Assembly: GCF_000969985.1 (NCBI RefSeq)
Contig: NZ_CP009526.1
Coordinates: 1,302,001-1,366,000, forward strand
Direction: 5' to 3'
Length of the DNA stretch: 64,000 nt
Source of the DNA: Methanosarcina barkeri str. Wiesmoor
GTDB taxonomy: Archaea > Halobacteriota > Methanosarcinia > Methanosarcinales > Methanosarcinaceae
A program made the position numbers and the translations under genes. The notes beneath the pieces were generated by a model. It saw only the letters and a list, made by a program, of their open reading frames with translations, made no database searches and was not told where the DNA came from. This document shows, piece after piece, positions 51,315 through 60,790 of this stretch (its first letter is position 1; every line of letters begins with the position of its first letter).

Positions 51315-51602
51315 CACCTTATAATACCTTACTTTTCATAATCTGTTTTTTGTAACTTATTATTGTATCTTTTTTATGTTACTGCTTTTGTATAAATTGT
51401 TTTATCAGCCTTTTATAACATGTTTGCTCTTTTCTGTTTCTTTCCTTTTGAGTGCGAGCTCATCCTTTAAGCCTTGCATTTTGAAGAATCACGTGCATAT
51501 TTCAACATTTGATAAATCTGCTTATGTGTTTTAAGATAGTTTATAAAAATGATTGAGTAGAGGTTTATTTACTTTAGTCCCAAAAAGGTATCTCTTGCAG
51601 GT
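51315..51602. terminator. rRNA operon terminator region
   Basis: T-rich tracts (CTGTTTTTTGTAAC near 51343 and TATCTTTTTTATG near 51366) follow the 5S gene and fit archaeal intrinsic termination. No gene is seen up to cbiZ. Confidence 0.5.
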
Positions 51603-52205
51603 TCATTCTCCCCGCAGATCAAGTCCTGCTTTTACTCCTTTTATCACGGCTTCAGTAATCTTTTTTCCAAAATCTGTGCTTGAACCTGCGTAAAGTATTT
51701 CCTGTCTTTCCTCATTTTCCGGGCCAGGTTTTGAGTCAATTTCATAAGCAATAATAACTGCATCCGTATTGGTGCCCAGGAAATTGTAGCCTTTTTCAAG
51801 CAGAGCAAGCCCTTTTGCTTCTGTGGCTGTGATTATCGCTCCAAGGAGAGCTGTCTCGGATAGTTTTGCCTTTGAGACCAGAATTATATTTATGGTTCCA
51901 ACTTTTGCTCTGAATTCTGATCCGTTGCTCACGCCAGCGGTCATGAAAGCTGTCAGGTAGTCATTTTCTACTACCTGAAGGTATTCCATTTTTACAGCTG
52001 TAAGGAGGCCGAAATGAGCTTCTGCAAGGCCCAGTTTCAAGGCTTCTTCCTTTAAAAACTCCTGCGGGTCAGGAGGGTTAAAGGTTCTTGGCACCTGTTT
52101 GTTGAAAAGATACTTCACCCGTGCGCAGCCGCCGTTTAAACCCGTGCTTACGGCTTCAAAATCTCCTTTTATTATAAGGGTACTGTCCTTCACATAGTAC
52201 TGCAT
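51603..52205 (-). CDS. cbiZ: adenosylcobinamide amidohydrolase
   Basis: Cleaves the aminopropanol side chain of adenosylcobinamide so that salvaged corrinoids enter the cobyric acid route in archaea. The 200-residue protein shows FMTAGVSNGSEF, GTINIILV, and FLGTNTDAVIIAYE, the conserved stretches of CbiZ. GGAGAGCCTTATAT precedes ATG 52205. Its place between the mta and mtm genes, whose products depend on corrinoid, fits a supply role, though it is not in an operon with them. Confidence 0.88.
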   Translation of the reverse strand: MQYYVKDSTLIIKGDFEAVSTGLNGGCARVKYLFNKQVPRTFNPPDPQEFLKEEALKLGLAEAHFGLLTAVKMEYLQVVENDYLTAFMTAGVSNGSEFRAKVGTINIILVSKAKLSETALLGAIITATEAKGLALLEKGYNFLGTNTDAVIIAYEIDSKPGPENEERQEILYAGSSTDFGKKITEAVIKGVKAGLDLRGE

Positions 52206-52734
52206 ATATAAGGCTCTCCGTTTTTACTAAAGAAATGTATATAATTGATCGAACTTACGAGAATAATGCTTTTTTATCCTAAAATTATTTCGCTTTTTAA
52301 ATTCTTTTATTGTATTCTATACCGTATGCTAGTGATCCACTATTTTAATTCAACTTTAAATTTACTTCTTTTACATGATCATTACAAAGTACCAAAATAG
52401 AATTGAAATTTACTCAGTGTTTAGGAATGATTGAGATATAAATTTCAGTTTTCACTTCGGTAATGACTCTATAATTGCACTTCTCAAATATCATTAATGA
52501 CAAATGTGGGTATAAATACTTGAAATTAAATTTTCATCATTCCTTGACCTTTTGCGTTGATGTTGTTGCATCGTATATTGAACTTTCAAATGGTTTTGAA
52601 TCTTCAAGATCATTTCAGGATATAACAAGTCCTATAAATTTTCTATCTAGAGCTTTCTAATATTCACACAGAAATACAGGAAACCTAAAGGAGCCAGAAC
52701 TGTTAAATATTTAGAGAAAATACAAATAGTCTTT
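52206..52734. other. 530-bp AT-rich spacer
   Basis: Divergent region of cbiZ and the methyltransferase gene. No gene believed; a TATA-like TTAAATATTTAG about 27 bp before ATG 52735 suggests a leaderless or nearly leaderless transcript for the latter. Confidence 0.5.
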
Positions 52735-53526
52735 ATGTATTCTTGGGATCCAAAACTTTATTCTTCGAATTCCTCAGCTCAGAAAAATTGGGGGTTTGAA
52801 CTTCTTGCAAAGCTGAACTTGAAAGGAAATGAAAGGTTTCTGGATGTTGGCTGCGGGGATGGAAAACTTAGTGCTGAAGTTGCAAAAATTCTACCTGAAG
52901 GCTCTGTTCTAGGAATCGATCTCTCTGAAGAAATGATTACTTTTGCCAGGAATCATTATCCTCAAGAGAAGTTTCCAAACCTTGCTTTTATGCAAGCAAA
53001 TGCAAGTGAACTTACTTTTGACTATGAGTTTGACATTGTCTTTTCCAATGCTGTTCTTCACTGGATAAAAGTTCCTGAAGCTGCTCTGAAGGGTTTTTGG
53101 AAAAGCCTCAAGCCTGGCGGAGTATTTCTGGCCCAGCTTGGAGGGAGAGGAAACGCTGCAGAGATTCTCAAAACTCTTGACTATATGCTCGAAAACGACA
53201 AATGGAGTTCTTATTTCAAGGATTTCGTATTTCCGTATGGCTTTTACGGACCTGAAGAATACGGTAAATGGCTCAAAGATGCAGGTTTTTTAATTAAGCG
53301 TTTGGAATTGATCTCAAAAGACATGGCTCTTCATGGAGAAAATGAACTCTTCGCCTGGATTGCTTCAACCTGGCACCCTTATATACAGCGGGTACCTCCA
53401 GAATTAAAAGAGGATTTTATAAGCGAACTTGTAACTCTTTTTGTGAAAAATTATCCGCCTGATGACAAAGGATATGTCCATGTCCAGATGAAAAGGCTGG
53501 AAATTGAGGCTTATCGGGAGAAATGA
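52735..53526 (+). CDS. SAM-dependent class I methyltransferase, trans-aconitate methyltransferase-like
   Basis: A 263-residue Rossmann methyltransferase. Motif I is FLDVGCGDGKLS (about 36-47), motif II acidic end GIDLSEEMI, motif post-II QANASEL, and motif IV IVFSNAVLHWI. The layout, including LKPGGVFLAQLGG and a helical C-terminal cap, resembles trans-aconitate 2-methyltransferases, but the substrate is not decided by sequence. No ribosome site precedes the ATG, in line with a leaderless transcript. Confidence 0.85.
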   Translation: MYSWDPKLYSSNSSAQKNWGFELLAKLNLKGNERFLDVGCGDGKLSAEVAKILPEGSVLGIDLSEEMITFARNHYPQEKFPNLAFMQANASELTFDYEFDIVFSNAVLHWIKVPEAALKGFWKSLKPGGVFLAQLGGRGNAAEILKTLDYMLENDKWSSYFKDFVFPYGFYGPEEYGKWLKDAGFLIKRLELISKDMALHGENELFAWIASTWHPYIQRVPPELKEDFISELVTLFVKNYPPDDKGYVHVQMKRLEIEAYREK

Positions 53527-54043
53527 GGCCTATTGGGAGAATTCCCCTGAACAGGAATAATACTAATTTCATTTTTGAAGTCTGTGTTTTTCTTCTTAAA
53601 TTGGCTTCTAATAGCTTATTTTGTTTCTTCCAATCTTGTTCTCAGTTTCCACTCAGCCATTGAGTACAATAACAAGCATAGAACCATTATTACCATTGCA
53701 AGTGCTTCTATTCTGGACTCTTTTTTCAGGTGACGGTGGAGTTAATCGAAAATTTTTCATTTTTATATAACTTTTTCGTTTATATAGAAATTTTTCGTTT
53801 CTGCTTCAACTTTTTTTATTTTTATATTGGAATTTTCCGGCTTGATTTCAATATAATTCAATCAAAATATATTTATATTATATATTGTCGCCCGCATATT
53901 CTCTGACGCAAAATATATATACTTTCTATATTGGAGGAAAAGATTTATATATTGATGAGGGGTAATGAGCTTCCGTTACCCGGCAAGTGGAAAACTAATT
54001 CCTGACCGGCCAAACGTGAAAAACAAAAAGAAGTGATAATGGG
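53527..54043. promoter_or_regulatory. mtmCB promoter and leader
   Basis: Two TATA candidates lie at about 53919 (AAAATATATATAC) and 53943 (GATTTATATATTG). The leader holds a hairpin GGGTAA ... TTACCC at 53960-53981 and ends with AGAAGTGATA before ATG 54044. The upstream 400 bp are AT-rich with repeated TTTTTCNTTTNTATA patterns. Confidence 0.5.
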
Positions 54044-54697
54044 ATGACAAATACTGAAATCTTTGATAAGTTACGCGACGCAATCGTAAATCAAAATGTC
54101 GCAGGTACTCCAGAGCTATGCAAGGAGGCTCTGGCTTCAGGAATTCCGGCACTTGACATTATTACAAAGGGCCTTTCCGTTGGAATGAAAATTGTCGGTG
54201 ACAAGTTCGAAGCCGCCGAGATTTTTTTGCCTCAGATCATGATGTCCGGAAAAGCGATGAGTAATGCAATGGAAGTCCTTACCCCTGAACTTGAAAAGAA
54301 CAAGAAAGAAGGAGAAGAAGCAGGACTTGCCATCACCTTTGTTGCAGAAGGGGATATTCACGACATTGGTCACAGGCTTGTTACCACAATGCTTGGAGCA
54401 AATGGGTTCCAGATCGTTGACCTGGGAGTTGATGTGCTTAATGAAAACGTCGTAGAAGAAGCTGCAAAGCACAAGGGAGATAAAGTCCTCTTAGTAGGCT
54501 CTGCCCTTATGACCACCTCCATGCTCGGCCAGAAAGACCTTATGGACAGGCTCAATGAAGAAAAACTCAGGGACAATGTAAAGTGCATGTTCGGAGGAGC
54601 ACCAGTATCTGATAAATGGATCGAAGAAATCGGAGCTGATGCAACTGCAGAAAATGCTGCTGAGGCTGCAAAAGTTGCACTTGAGGTAATGAAATAA
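54044..54697 (+). CDS. mtmC: monomethylamine corrinoid protein
   Basis: Methyl carrier between MtmB and the CoM methyltransferase. The 217 residues contain the helical cap (SGIPALDIITKGLSVGMK) and the corrinoid domain with GDIHDIG (cobalt ligand H106), LLVGSALMTTSM and FGGAPVSDKW. It is the first gene of the operon, 17 bp before mtmB. It is distinct from MtaC in length and sequence, and the pairing with an amber-containing mtmB supports the monomethylamine assignment. Confidence 0.95.
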   Translation: MTNTEIFDKLRDAIVNQNVAGTPELCKEALASGIPALDIITKGLSVGMKIVGDKFEAAEIFLPQIMMSGKAMSNAMEVLTPELEKNKKEGEEAGLAITFVAEGDIHDIGHRLVTTMLGANGFQIVDLGVDVLNENVVEEAAKHKGDKVLLVGSALMTTSMLGQKDLMDRLNEEKLRDNVKCMFGGAPVSDKWIEEIGADATAENAAEAAKVALEVMK

Positions 54698-54714
54698 TCC
54701 TGGGAGGCAAGACA

Positions 54715-56091
54715 ATGACATTTAGAAAGTCCTTTGATTGCTATGATTTCTACGACAGAGCAAAAGTAGGAGAAAAGTGTACTCTGGACGACTGGGATCT
54801 CATGAGGATCCCAATGAAAGCAATGGAACTCAAGCAGAAGTATGGGCTTGACTTCAAGGGAGAGTTTATCCCGACAGATAAGGATATGATGGAAAAACTC
54901 TTCAAGGCCGGCTTTGAGATGCTACTTGAGTGTGGAATTTATTGCACAGATACCCATAGGATCGTAAAGTACACTGAAGACGAAATCTGGGATGCAATCA
55001 ACAATGCCCAGAAGGAATTTGTGCTCGGAACTGGCAGGGATGCCGTTAATGTAAGGAAGAGAAGTGTTGGTGACAAGGCAAAGCCAATCGTACAGGGTGG
55101 ACCTACCGGTTCTCCAATTTCCGAAGACGTGTTTATGCCTGTTCACATGAGCTATGCCCTGGAAAAGGAAGTAGACACGATTGTTAATGGTGTCATGACT
55201 ACAGTACGTGGAAAAGCTCCTGTTCCAAAAAGTCCTTATGAAGTTCTTGCTGCAAAGACCGAAACAAGGCTAATTAAGAATGCTTGCGCCATGGCTGGTA
55301 GGCCTGGCATGGGTGTCTAGGGCCCAGAGACCTCACTGTCCGCCCAGGGAAACATTTCCGCTGACTGTGCCGGCGGAATGACCTGTACGGACAGTCACGA
55401 GGTCTCGCAACTCTGTGAACTCAAGATCGATCTCGATGCAATTTCAGTTATTGCTCACTACAATGGGAACAGCGACATCATAATGGACGAACAGATGCCG
55501 ATCTTTGGAGGATATGCAGGCGGCATTGAAGAAACGACTATAGTCAACATTGCAACCCATATCAACTCCCTTGTTATGAGCAACGCAAGCTGGCACCTGG
55601 ACGGCCCTGTCCACATTCGCTGGGGTTCAACAAACACCAGAGAGACATTGACGATTGCAGGCTGGGCATGTGCAACAATTTCCGAATTTACGGACATACT
55701 GTCAGGTAACCAGTACTACCCATGTGCAGGCCCATGCACTGAGATGTGCCTGCTCGAAGCTTCAGCCCAATCCATTACTGACACTGCTTCAGGCAGAGAA
55801 ATCCTCTCCGGTGTCGCATCCGCAAAGGGTGTCGTTACCGACAAGACCACAGGTATGGAAGCCAGAATGATGGGAGAAGTAGCAAGGGCAACGGCAGGTG
55901 TGGAAATCTCAGAAGTAAATGTGATACTCGACAAGCTTGTAGCACTCTACGAGAAGAATTACGCAAGCGCACCAGCAGGAAAGACCTTCCAGGAATGCTA
56001 CGACGTAAAGACCGTAACACCAACTGAAGAGTACATGCAGGTATACGACGGAGCAAGAAAGAAGCTCGAAGACCTGGGACTTGTATTCTAA
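54715..56091 (+). CDS. mtmB: monomethylamine methyltransferase with in-frame UAG (pyrrolysine)
   Basis: Transfers a methyl group from monomethylamine to the corrinoid of MtmC. The reading frame is interrupted by TAG at 55318-55320, codon 202, and then continues without change of frame to TAA at 56091, giving 458 residues, the family length. Residue 202 is the known pyrrolysine position in MtmB (context GRPGMGV-Pyl-GPETSLSAQG). The sequence after the TAG is fully conserved-looking (ISADCAGGMTCTDSHEVSQL), so this is readthrough, not decay. GGGAGGCAAGACA is a strong ribosome site. Needs PylS, tRNA-Pyl and PylBCD, not in this window. Confidence 0.98.
55318..55400 (+). promoter_or_regulatory. Pyl amber codon and downstream PYLIS-type stem region
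   Basis: The TAG is followed by GGGCCCAGAGACC and several complementary segments (GGCGGAATG, GTCCGCC), matching the position of the stem-loop described after mtmB amber codons. Its need for readthrough is debated. Confidence 0.7.
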
Positions 56092-56175
56092 GATAAAAAT
56101 AAACATAGTTTGTTAAAACCGAAATTACTTCTCAAAATAGAAGCCAATTGAGAAAGCGCTTAATTCTACGACTGA

Positions 56176-56210
56176 GTCTGGACGTTCAGTCCAGGCTTTC
56201 TGACTTTTTT
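56176..56210 (+). terminator. mtmCB terminator
   Basis: GTCTGGAC-GTTCA-GTCCAGGC forms an 8-bp stem followed by CTTTCTGACTTTTTT, 85 bp after the mtmB stop. Confidence 0.75.
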
Positions 56211-56750
56211 GGGTACTTTCTTCATGCTTTTTCTACACTTTCACGGCGTAGACTTCTCTGTGAAAATAACATCCTTTTTTAAGTGCCTATTTTTTCAGGT
56301 GCCAGTGCATGATCCAAACTGGTTGATTTTGATGAGAGGAAGGCATTGATTGATTGATTGATTGATTTGAACAAGTTTATTCAAATGAGTTCTATACAAT
56401 TGGTACTGCACCTTGAATTTCAGATTTATAAAAAATAGAATAGGCTGCTCACGAGAAAACGGTTAGAGACGGACAAGAAGAAGGAAATAAAACTTATCCT
56501 TCCTGATAATCGTTTTGGTCGTGGTGTATGAAATGAGGCTTTAATATCTACTCGCAAGCAACCGGATTCTTATTACCTATAAGTGATATTTATACTTTGC
56601 CACAACTAATATTCTCATTTTAACACTTTCCAGTTTTTTCCGGTTCCGAAGTGAATAAATATTTCTCAACAGTGCTTTTTTCCCATGATAAAGCTCATAT
56701 TCTCACATATCCATACTTACTTGAGAGAGAACCTGGGGGCATGAAGGATT
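56211..56750. other. spacer after mtmCB
   Basis: No gene. Contains ATTGATTGATTGATTGATT (4-bp tandem repeat near 56348-56366) followed by TTTGAACAAGTTTATTCAAA, an inverted repeat. Leader of the next gene at the end. Confidence 0.5.
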
Positions 56751-56777
56751 ATTCTACCGCTCGATGAAAACGAAGCT

Positions 56778-57629
56778 TTGGAAATGGGACTTACTCTGGT
56801 TAATGAAAAGAATGAAACCGACATCAAAGAAGTCCTTAACTACCTCTTAGAGCTTGCACTGAAATATGCAAAAGAAGAGAATGAAATCGACACAAAAAGA
56901 TTAATTGAATATATGAAAAAGATAGGAAAAGCGGCAGCTGTTGCCAAGCTTGAACCAATTGTTGTCAATACGCTTTTGCTTTTTCCCCAGGTTGCCACAG
57001 AGGCATGCAAGCAGAATATGGAAAATGTTCTTGTGAGCATAGCACTTGCATTTGGAGAGATTGGAAAGGTCGCAGCAGAACAAAAAATGGAGACTCCTGC
57101 AAAGATCGCAGCTTCCTACCTTGGCGAGATGGGAAATACTGCAGCTTCGCGAAGAGCTAAAAAGGGAACAATTGCAGTTATTTTCGCTCTTGGGGAGATC
57201 GGAAAAAGCGTTACATGGCAAAAGCTGGGTGATGTTGCAAGCAGTACAGCTTTCCTTCTCGGGGAAACCGGGAAGGTTGCTGCAAGCCAGAATTTTGAGG
57301 ACGCGGTATTAAATGCCGAGCTGCTGTTGCAGGAGATCGGAACAGGTGCAATTGAAAAAAACTTGAAAGAAACTGCAGATATGAGTGTACGCTCTATCCA
57401 GGATATAGAAAAAACTGCAGATCGTCAGGGGCTTGATAAGGCTTTGCTTCAGGCAGCCTATTCACTCGAGGCAATTAAATTTAATGCCGAGGATCGCTAT
57501 CTAATGAATGCATCCATAATTGCTGAAGTGGCTCTCCTTCACTTTGAAAGATTGAATATTGAGAGACTGGAAGATAAGCTGAATAAAATTTCCAGGGGAA
57601 AAAAGAGATCACCAGGTACAGGTTTATGA
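56778..57629 (+). CDS. 23-residue alpha-repeat protein, paralog 1
   Basis: About 284 residues from TTG 56778. From about residue 43 the sequence falls into nine or ten consecutive units of exactly 23 residues, pattern xxxAxxxLGEIGKxAAxxxxExx (for example AKIAASYLGEMGNTAASRRAKKG, TIAVIFALGEIGKSVTWQKL). Predicted all-helical, soluble, no signal peptide. I do not recognise the family; unit length differs from TPR (34), HEAT (about 37) and ARM (about 42). Alignment with paralogs 3 and 4 shows the frame is homologous up to ATT at 56751, which aligns with their ATG, so the true start may be upstream and non-canonical. It is followed by paralog 2. Confidence 0.7.
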   Translation: MEMGLTLVNEKNETDIKEVLNYLLELALKYAKEENEIDTKRLIEYMKKIGKAAAVAKLEPIVVNTLLLFPQVATEACKQNMENVLVSIALAFGEIGKVAAEQKMETPAKIAASYLGEMGNTAASRRAKKGTIAVIFALGEIGKSVTWQKLGDVASSTAFLLGETGKVAASQNFEDAVLNAELLLQEIGTGAIEKNLKETADMSVRSIQDIEKTADRQGLDKALLQAAYSLEAIKFNAEDRYLMNASIIAEVALLHFERLNIERLEDKLNKISRGKKRSPGTGL

Positions 57630-57784
57630 ACTGTTACATTCAGTTTAATGATTATTCATATTGAGTTAATCAGTTCGATATTAAATCTCAATCGTTGCCT
57701 TCTTTACAGGGAAAGGAGTGCAGGAAGGATTACCTGGTTTTAAGGTGCTTTTTCCCGATATAAATTTTTAGTGGGGTGTTCTGA

Positions 57785-58621
57785 ACGTCTATTTCAAACG
57801 AAACCGGGGCAACGGATCTCGGGCTAACTTCAGTTAAGGAAAATGATGAGCTTGGCGTATTACGATCCATAGATTTCCTTACGGAACGAGGAACCGAATA
57901 TATAAATAGAAAACTCGAGCCCGATGCAAAAAAGGCTATTATCTGCATAAGAGACATAGGTAGCGCGGCTGTCTTTCAAAAAATGGAAATCGGGGTATTT
58001 TTATCACTCTTTTCGCTTGGAAAGATGGCTGAAATTGCAAGAGAGCAGAAAATGACTGATACCGGTTTAAGCATCCTTTACTCTCTCTGTGCAATTGGGA
58101 AAGCAGCGGTTGGGCAAAATATGGAGTCTGCGGTCAGGATCGCAGTCTCATATCTTGGAGAAATTGCGAATTCTGCCTCGCTTCAGAAGACGGAGAGAGA
58201 GGCGCTTGCTGCGGCGCTTGCTATAGGATCTATAGGAAAGGAAACTTTCGGGCAGCAGAGTATCAGGGTTCCGGAAAACGGAGGATTTCTTCCTCCAAAG
58301 TCATCTATCCTCTTATCTCAACCTCCTGGAAAAGAGGCTATTCTCTTCTCCAGAGAATTTCCGGGTATTTTTAGTCTGCTTGTTCAACAGGGAGGAGAAA
58401 CCGATTCCCTTCAGGATATTCCTGTCCTTTCGGAAAATGAATCGTCTTATACGGGTTTTACCGACTTTGAGAATTTAATCATAAGAGCTGCTAATTCTCT
58501 GGGAACGATGATTTTTGAAGTTAATGCAAAATTTTTAATAAGTCACGTGCTTATGACAAAACTTGCCCTTGAAACTCTCAATGGATCTGAATATATACAT
58601 GAAGCCGAATCTCTTGATTGA
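57785..58621 (+). CDS. 23-residue alpha-repeat protein, paralog 2 (start uncertain, possibly decayed)
   Basis: The first ATG in frame is at 57983, but coding similarity to the other paralogs extends upstream to ACG at 57785, immediately after a TGA: ISNETGATDLGLTSVKE aligns gap-free with LPLDENEALEMGLTLVNE of paralog 1. Units of 23 residues include AKKAIICIRDIGSAAVFQKM, VFLSLFSLGKMAEIAREQKM and VRIAVSYLGEIANSASLQKT. A 70-residue Ser/Pro-rich insert (about residues 180-250) separates the last repeat and the C-terminal cap. Either translated from a non-ATG codon, from 57983 as a shortened protein, or a start-loss pseudogene. Confidence 0.55.
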   Translation, partial: TSISNETGATDLGLTSVKENDELGVLRSIDFLTERGTEYINRKLEPDAKKAIICIRDIGSAAVFQKMEIGVFLSLFSLGKMAEIAREQKMTDTGLSILYSLCAIGKAAVGQNMESAVRIAVSYLGEIANSASLQKTEREALAAALAIGSIGKETFGQQSIRVPENGGFLPPKSSILLSQPPGKEAILFSREFPGIFSLLVQQGGETDSLQDIPVLSENESSYTGFTDFENLIIRAANSLGTMIFEVNAKFLISHVLMTKLALETLNGSEYIHEAESLD

Positions 58622-58953
58622 AAACTTATAATATTTTAAAGTGCCGTTTGCTCTGAATAGCTTTGATCCTGGTTGCAGTTCCAGGGAATCCTCTAATTTC
58701 ATGGGACCTGTTTAACTGAGAATCGACATAACTGATTCAAGTGGCTGCATCGGTAGAGTACTTAATATGATGCGAATTCTAGCTACCGTTGAATGGCTTG
58801 AGAAATGCAGGAAACCTTAACATTTAAGGTATATTTTTCAGAATATATATTTCATAATGATTTTTATTCCAATTATTCATCTTACAAGTTGTTATAAAAA
58901 CAAGATTTCTTTTTTGCCAGGTCAACTTTGGTAATTTTAGGGGTTATTGGTCC
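58622..58953. other. 330-bp spacer
   Basis: No gene. AT-rich second half provides the promoter of the beta-helix gene; AGGGGTTATT lies before its ATG. Confidence 0.4.
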
Positions 58954-60456
58954 ATGAAACGGAAACGCATTCAGGTTATTCTCATAATTTTTCTATTTAT
59001 GCTTTGGACAGCAATTACTCAAACCGAGGCTGCGGTTGTCACTGTAAATAACAGTGGTGATGGGAATTATTCTTCGATCCAGGAAGCTATCAATAATTCA
59101 CATGATGGGGATACAGTCCTTGTAAGCCCCGGTGTATACAGGGAAAATATAATCGTCAACAGGGAACTTACAATTCTCTCTCATCCCATGCTCTCAGGCA
59201 GCCAGACTAACCGCACCTATATTATAGGTACGGTTTCTGACAATGCGGTCTTCAGTATCAGCTCAGACAATGTGACACTAAACGGTTTTCATATTGCAGG
59301 AGATCCTTTCGGAAAGGATATGTCTCAGGAGGTCGGGCTTTACCTTGAAGGTGTACGAAATTGCTCCTTAAATAACAATACGCTGATACTGACAGATCAA
59401 GGGATTGTTCTCAAGAGTTCTCAGGACAACCATCTTGATGGAAACCTTGTAAGCCTTGGGAACGAGGGGATTGTGCTTGACAATTCAGAGGAGAATGTAC
59501 TGTCAAACAATTGGGTAGTGAGAAATAATCAGGGAATTTCGCTGAATAATTCCTTTAACAATAATCTTGTTAACAATACTGCAGGTTCAAATGGAGTGGG
59601 CATTCTCCTGCAAATGTCTCAGGGAAATAAGCTTGCTTATAACCTAATTTTGAAAAATGAATATGGGGTTCTAGGCCAGGTGGCCGGGTCCAATATTTTA
59701 ACCAATAATAATCTCTACTTTAACGACATTGGCGTGGATCTTAGGGGTTCATCAAACAATTCATTCTATGAAAATGAATTTGTTAACTTTCTGAATGCAG
59801 CAGACGAAGGAAATAATATATGGAACAGCAGCTCGACAGGTAACTTCTGGAATGATCATACAGGGGCAGATGCCGATGGAAATGGTATAATCGATAATCA
59901 GTACGCCATTAACCAGATCACTGGAGCTATTGATTATATGCCTTTGATAAATAGGATTTCTTCAGGCAGTGGCTCCGAAGCTTTGGGTGCTAATGGCTAC
60001 ATTTTGTTGGTGCTATTTGAAAAAAAGTACCCTGAAAACTCAACGGGTAACCGCGAAAAAGGGGCTGTTATCGAGACAACCGAACTTGGACAGATAAATA
60101 AATTCCTTGAGGAAGGTCCGGTATTTTTGAAACTTGGGGCTGAATGGTGTGGAGCCTGCCAATCCATGAAACCTATTCTCGATGAGCTGGTTTCCAAGTA
60201 CGGGGATAGAGCAACAATAATGTCCATAAATATAAACAAAAATCCTCAGCTTGCAACTTATTTTGATGTAGGCTACATTCCAGACTCTTCCATGATTGTG
60301 GGTATTGAAAATGGAACATATGTTTACATGCAACTGGATGGTAATATTACCACAGACAGAGTAAGGGCAAGAATTGTTGGACTGGAAGACAAAGAAGTGT
60401 ACGAAAAAGTTCTGGAAAACGCTCTTACCTATGAAGAGAAAAGTAAATCGAAATAA
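58954..60456 (+). CDS. exported beta-helix protein fused to a C-terminal thioredoxin domain
   Basis: Signal peptide at residues 1-26. Residues of about 28-330 are right-handed parallel beta-helix repeats of the NosD/CASH type (SIQEAINNSHDGDTVLVSPGVY start, then NSEENVLSNNWVV, NSFNNNLVNNTAG, SSNNSFYENEF). A C-terminal thioredoxin-like domain starts near 370 with FLKLGAEWCGACQSMKP (WCGAC, C399 and C402), ISINKNP-like and GYIPDSSMIV (the cis-Pro region). So an extracellular carbohydrate- or surface-binding domain carries a redox-active or disulfide-forming domain. No membrane anchor is visible at the C-terminus. It separates the repeat-protein paralogs 2 and 3. Confidence 0.8.
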   Translation: MKRKRIQVILIIFLFMLWTAITQTEAAVVTVNNSGDGNYSSIQEAINNSHDGDTVLVSPGVYRENIIVNRELTILSHPMLSGSQTNRTYIIGTVSDNAVFSISSDNVTLNGFHIAGDPFGKDMSQEVGLYLEGVRNCSLNNNTLILTDQGIVLKSSQDNHLDGNLVSLGNEGIVLDNSEENVLSNNWVVRNNQGISLNNSFNNNLVNNTAGSNGVGILLQMSQGNKLAYNLILKNEYGVLGQVAGSNILTNNNLYFNDIGVDLRGSSNNSFYENEFVNFLNAADEGNNIWNSSSTGNFWNDHTGADADGNGIIDNQYAINQITGAIDYMPLINRISSGSGSEALGANGYILLVLFEKKYPENSTGNREKGAVIETTELGQINKFLEEGPVFLKLGAEWCGACQSMKPILDELVSKYGDRATIMSININKNPQLATYFDVGYIPDSSMIVGIENGTYVYMQLDGNITTDRVRARIVGLEDKEVYEKVLENALTYEEKSKSK

Positions 60457-60790
60457 AAGAGGCCTTTGAATGGTACGTAATTCCGACTAAGTTCAAAATT
60501 TACTTTCTGAAAAAAACGGAAACCCTTTTTTGAATGAACTGCTTCGGTTACAAAATAGTAACACTAATAACCTCGTAACTTCATAGAGTAAGCCAGACTC
60601 CATTTCCTGCGTAGCCGTATCTCTTACACAATAATTTGAAATTAAAAATATGCGATGAAATATACAGGCAAGAATTATAAAACCTGCGGGAAAATATTGA
60701 AGCTTAATGCGTTCTACTAATAATAAGAGACACTACCAATAGGATACTATCAATAAAGAGGGATACTATCAATAAAGAGGGGCAAAAAGA
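60457..60790. other. 330-bp spacer with short direct repeat
   Basis: No gene. GATACTATCAATAAAGAGG occurs twice in succession (about 60741-60780), the second copy supplying the ribosome site GAGGGG of the next gene. Confidence 0.6.

Noticed and set aside
52475-52660. 61-aa frame upstream of the SAM methyltransferase
   Set aside because: No ribosome site or similarity; likely chance in a divergent promoter region.
54715-55320. mtmB as a disrupted pseudogene split by a nonsense mutation
   Set aside because: The TAG is at the known pyrrolysine codon and the downstream frame is intact and conserved-looking.
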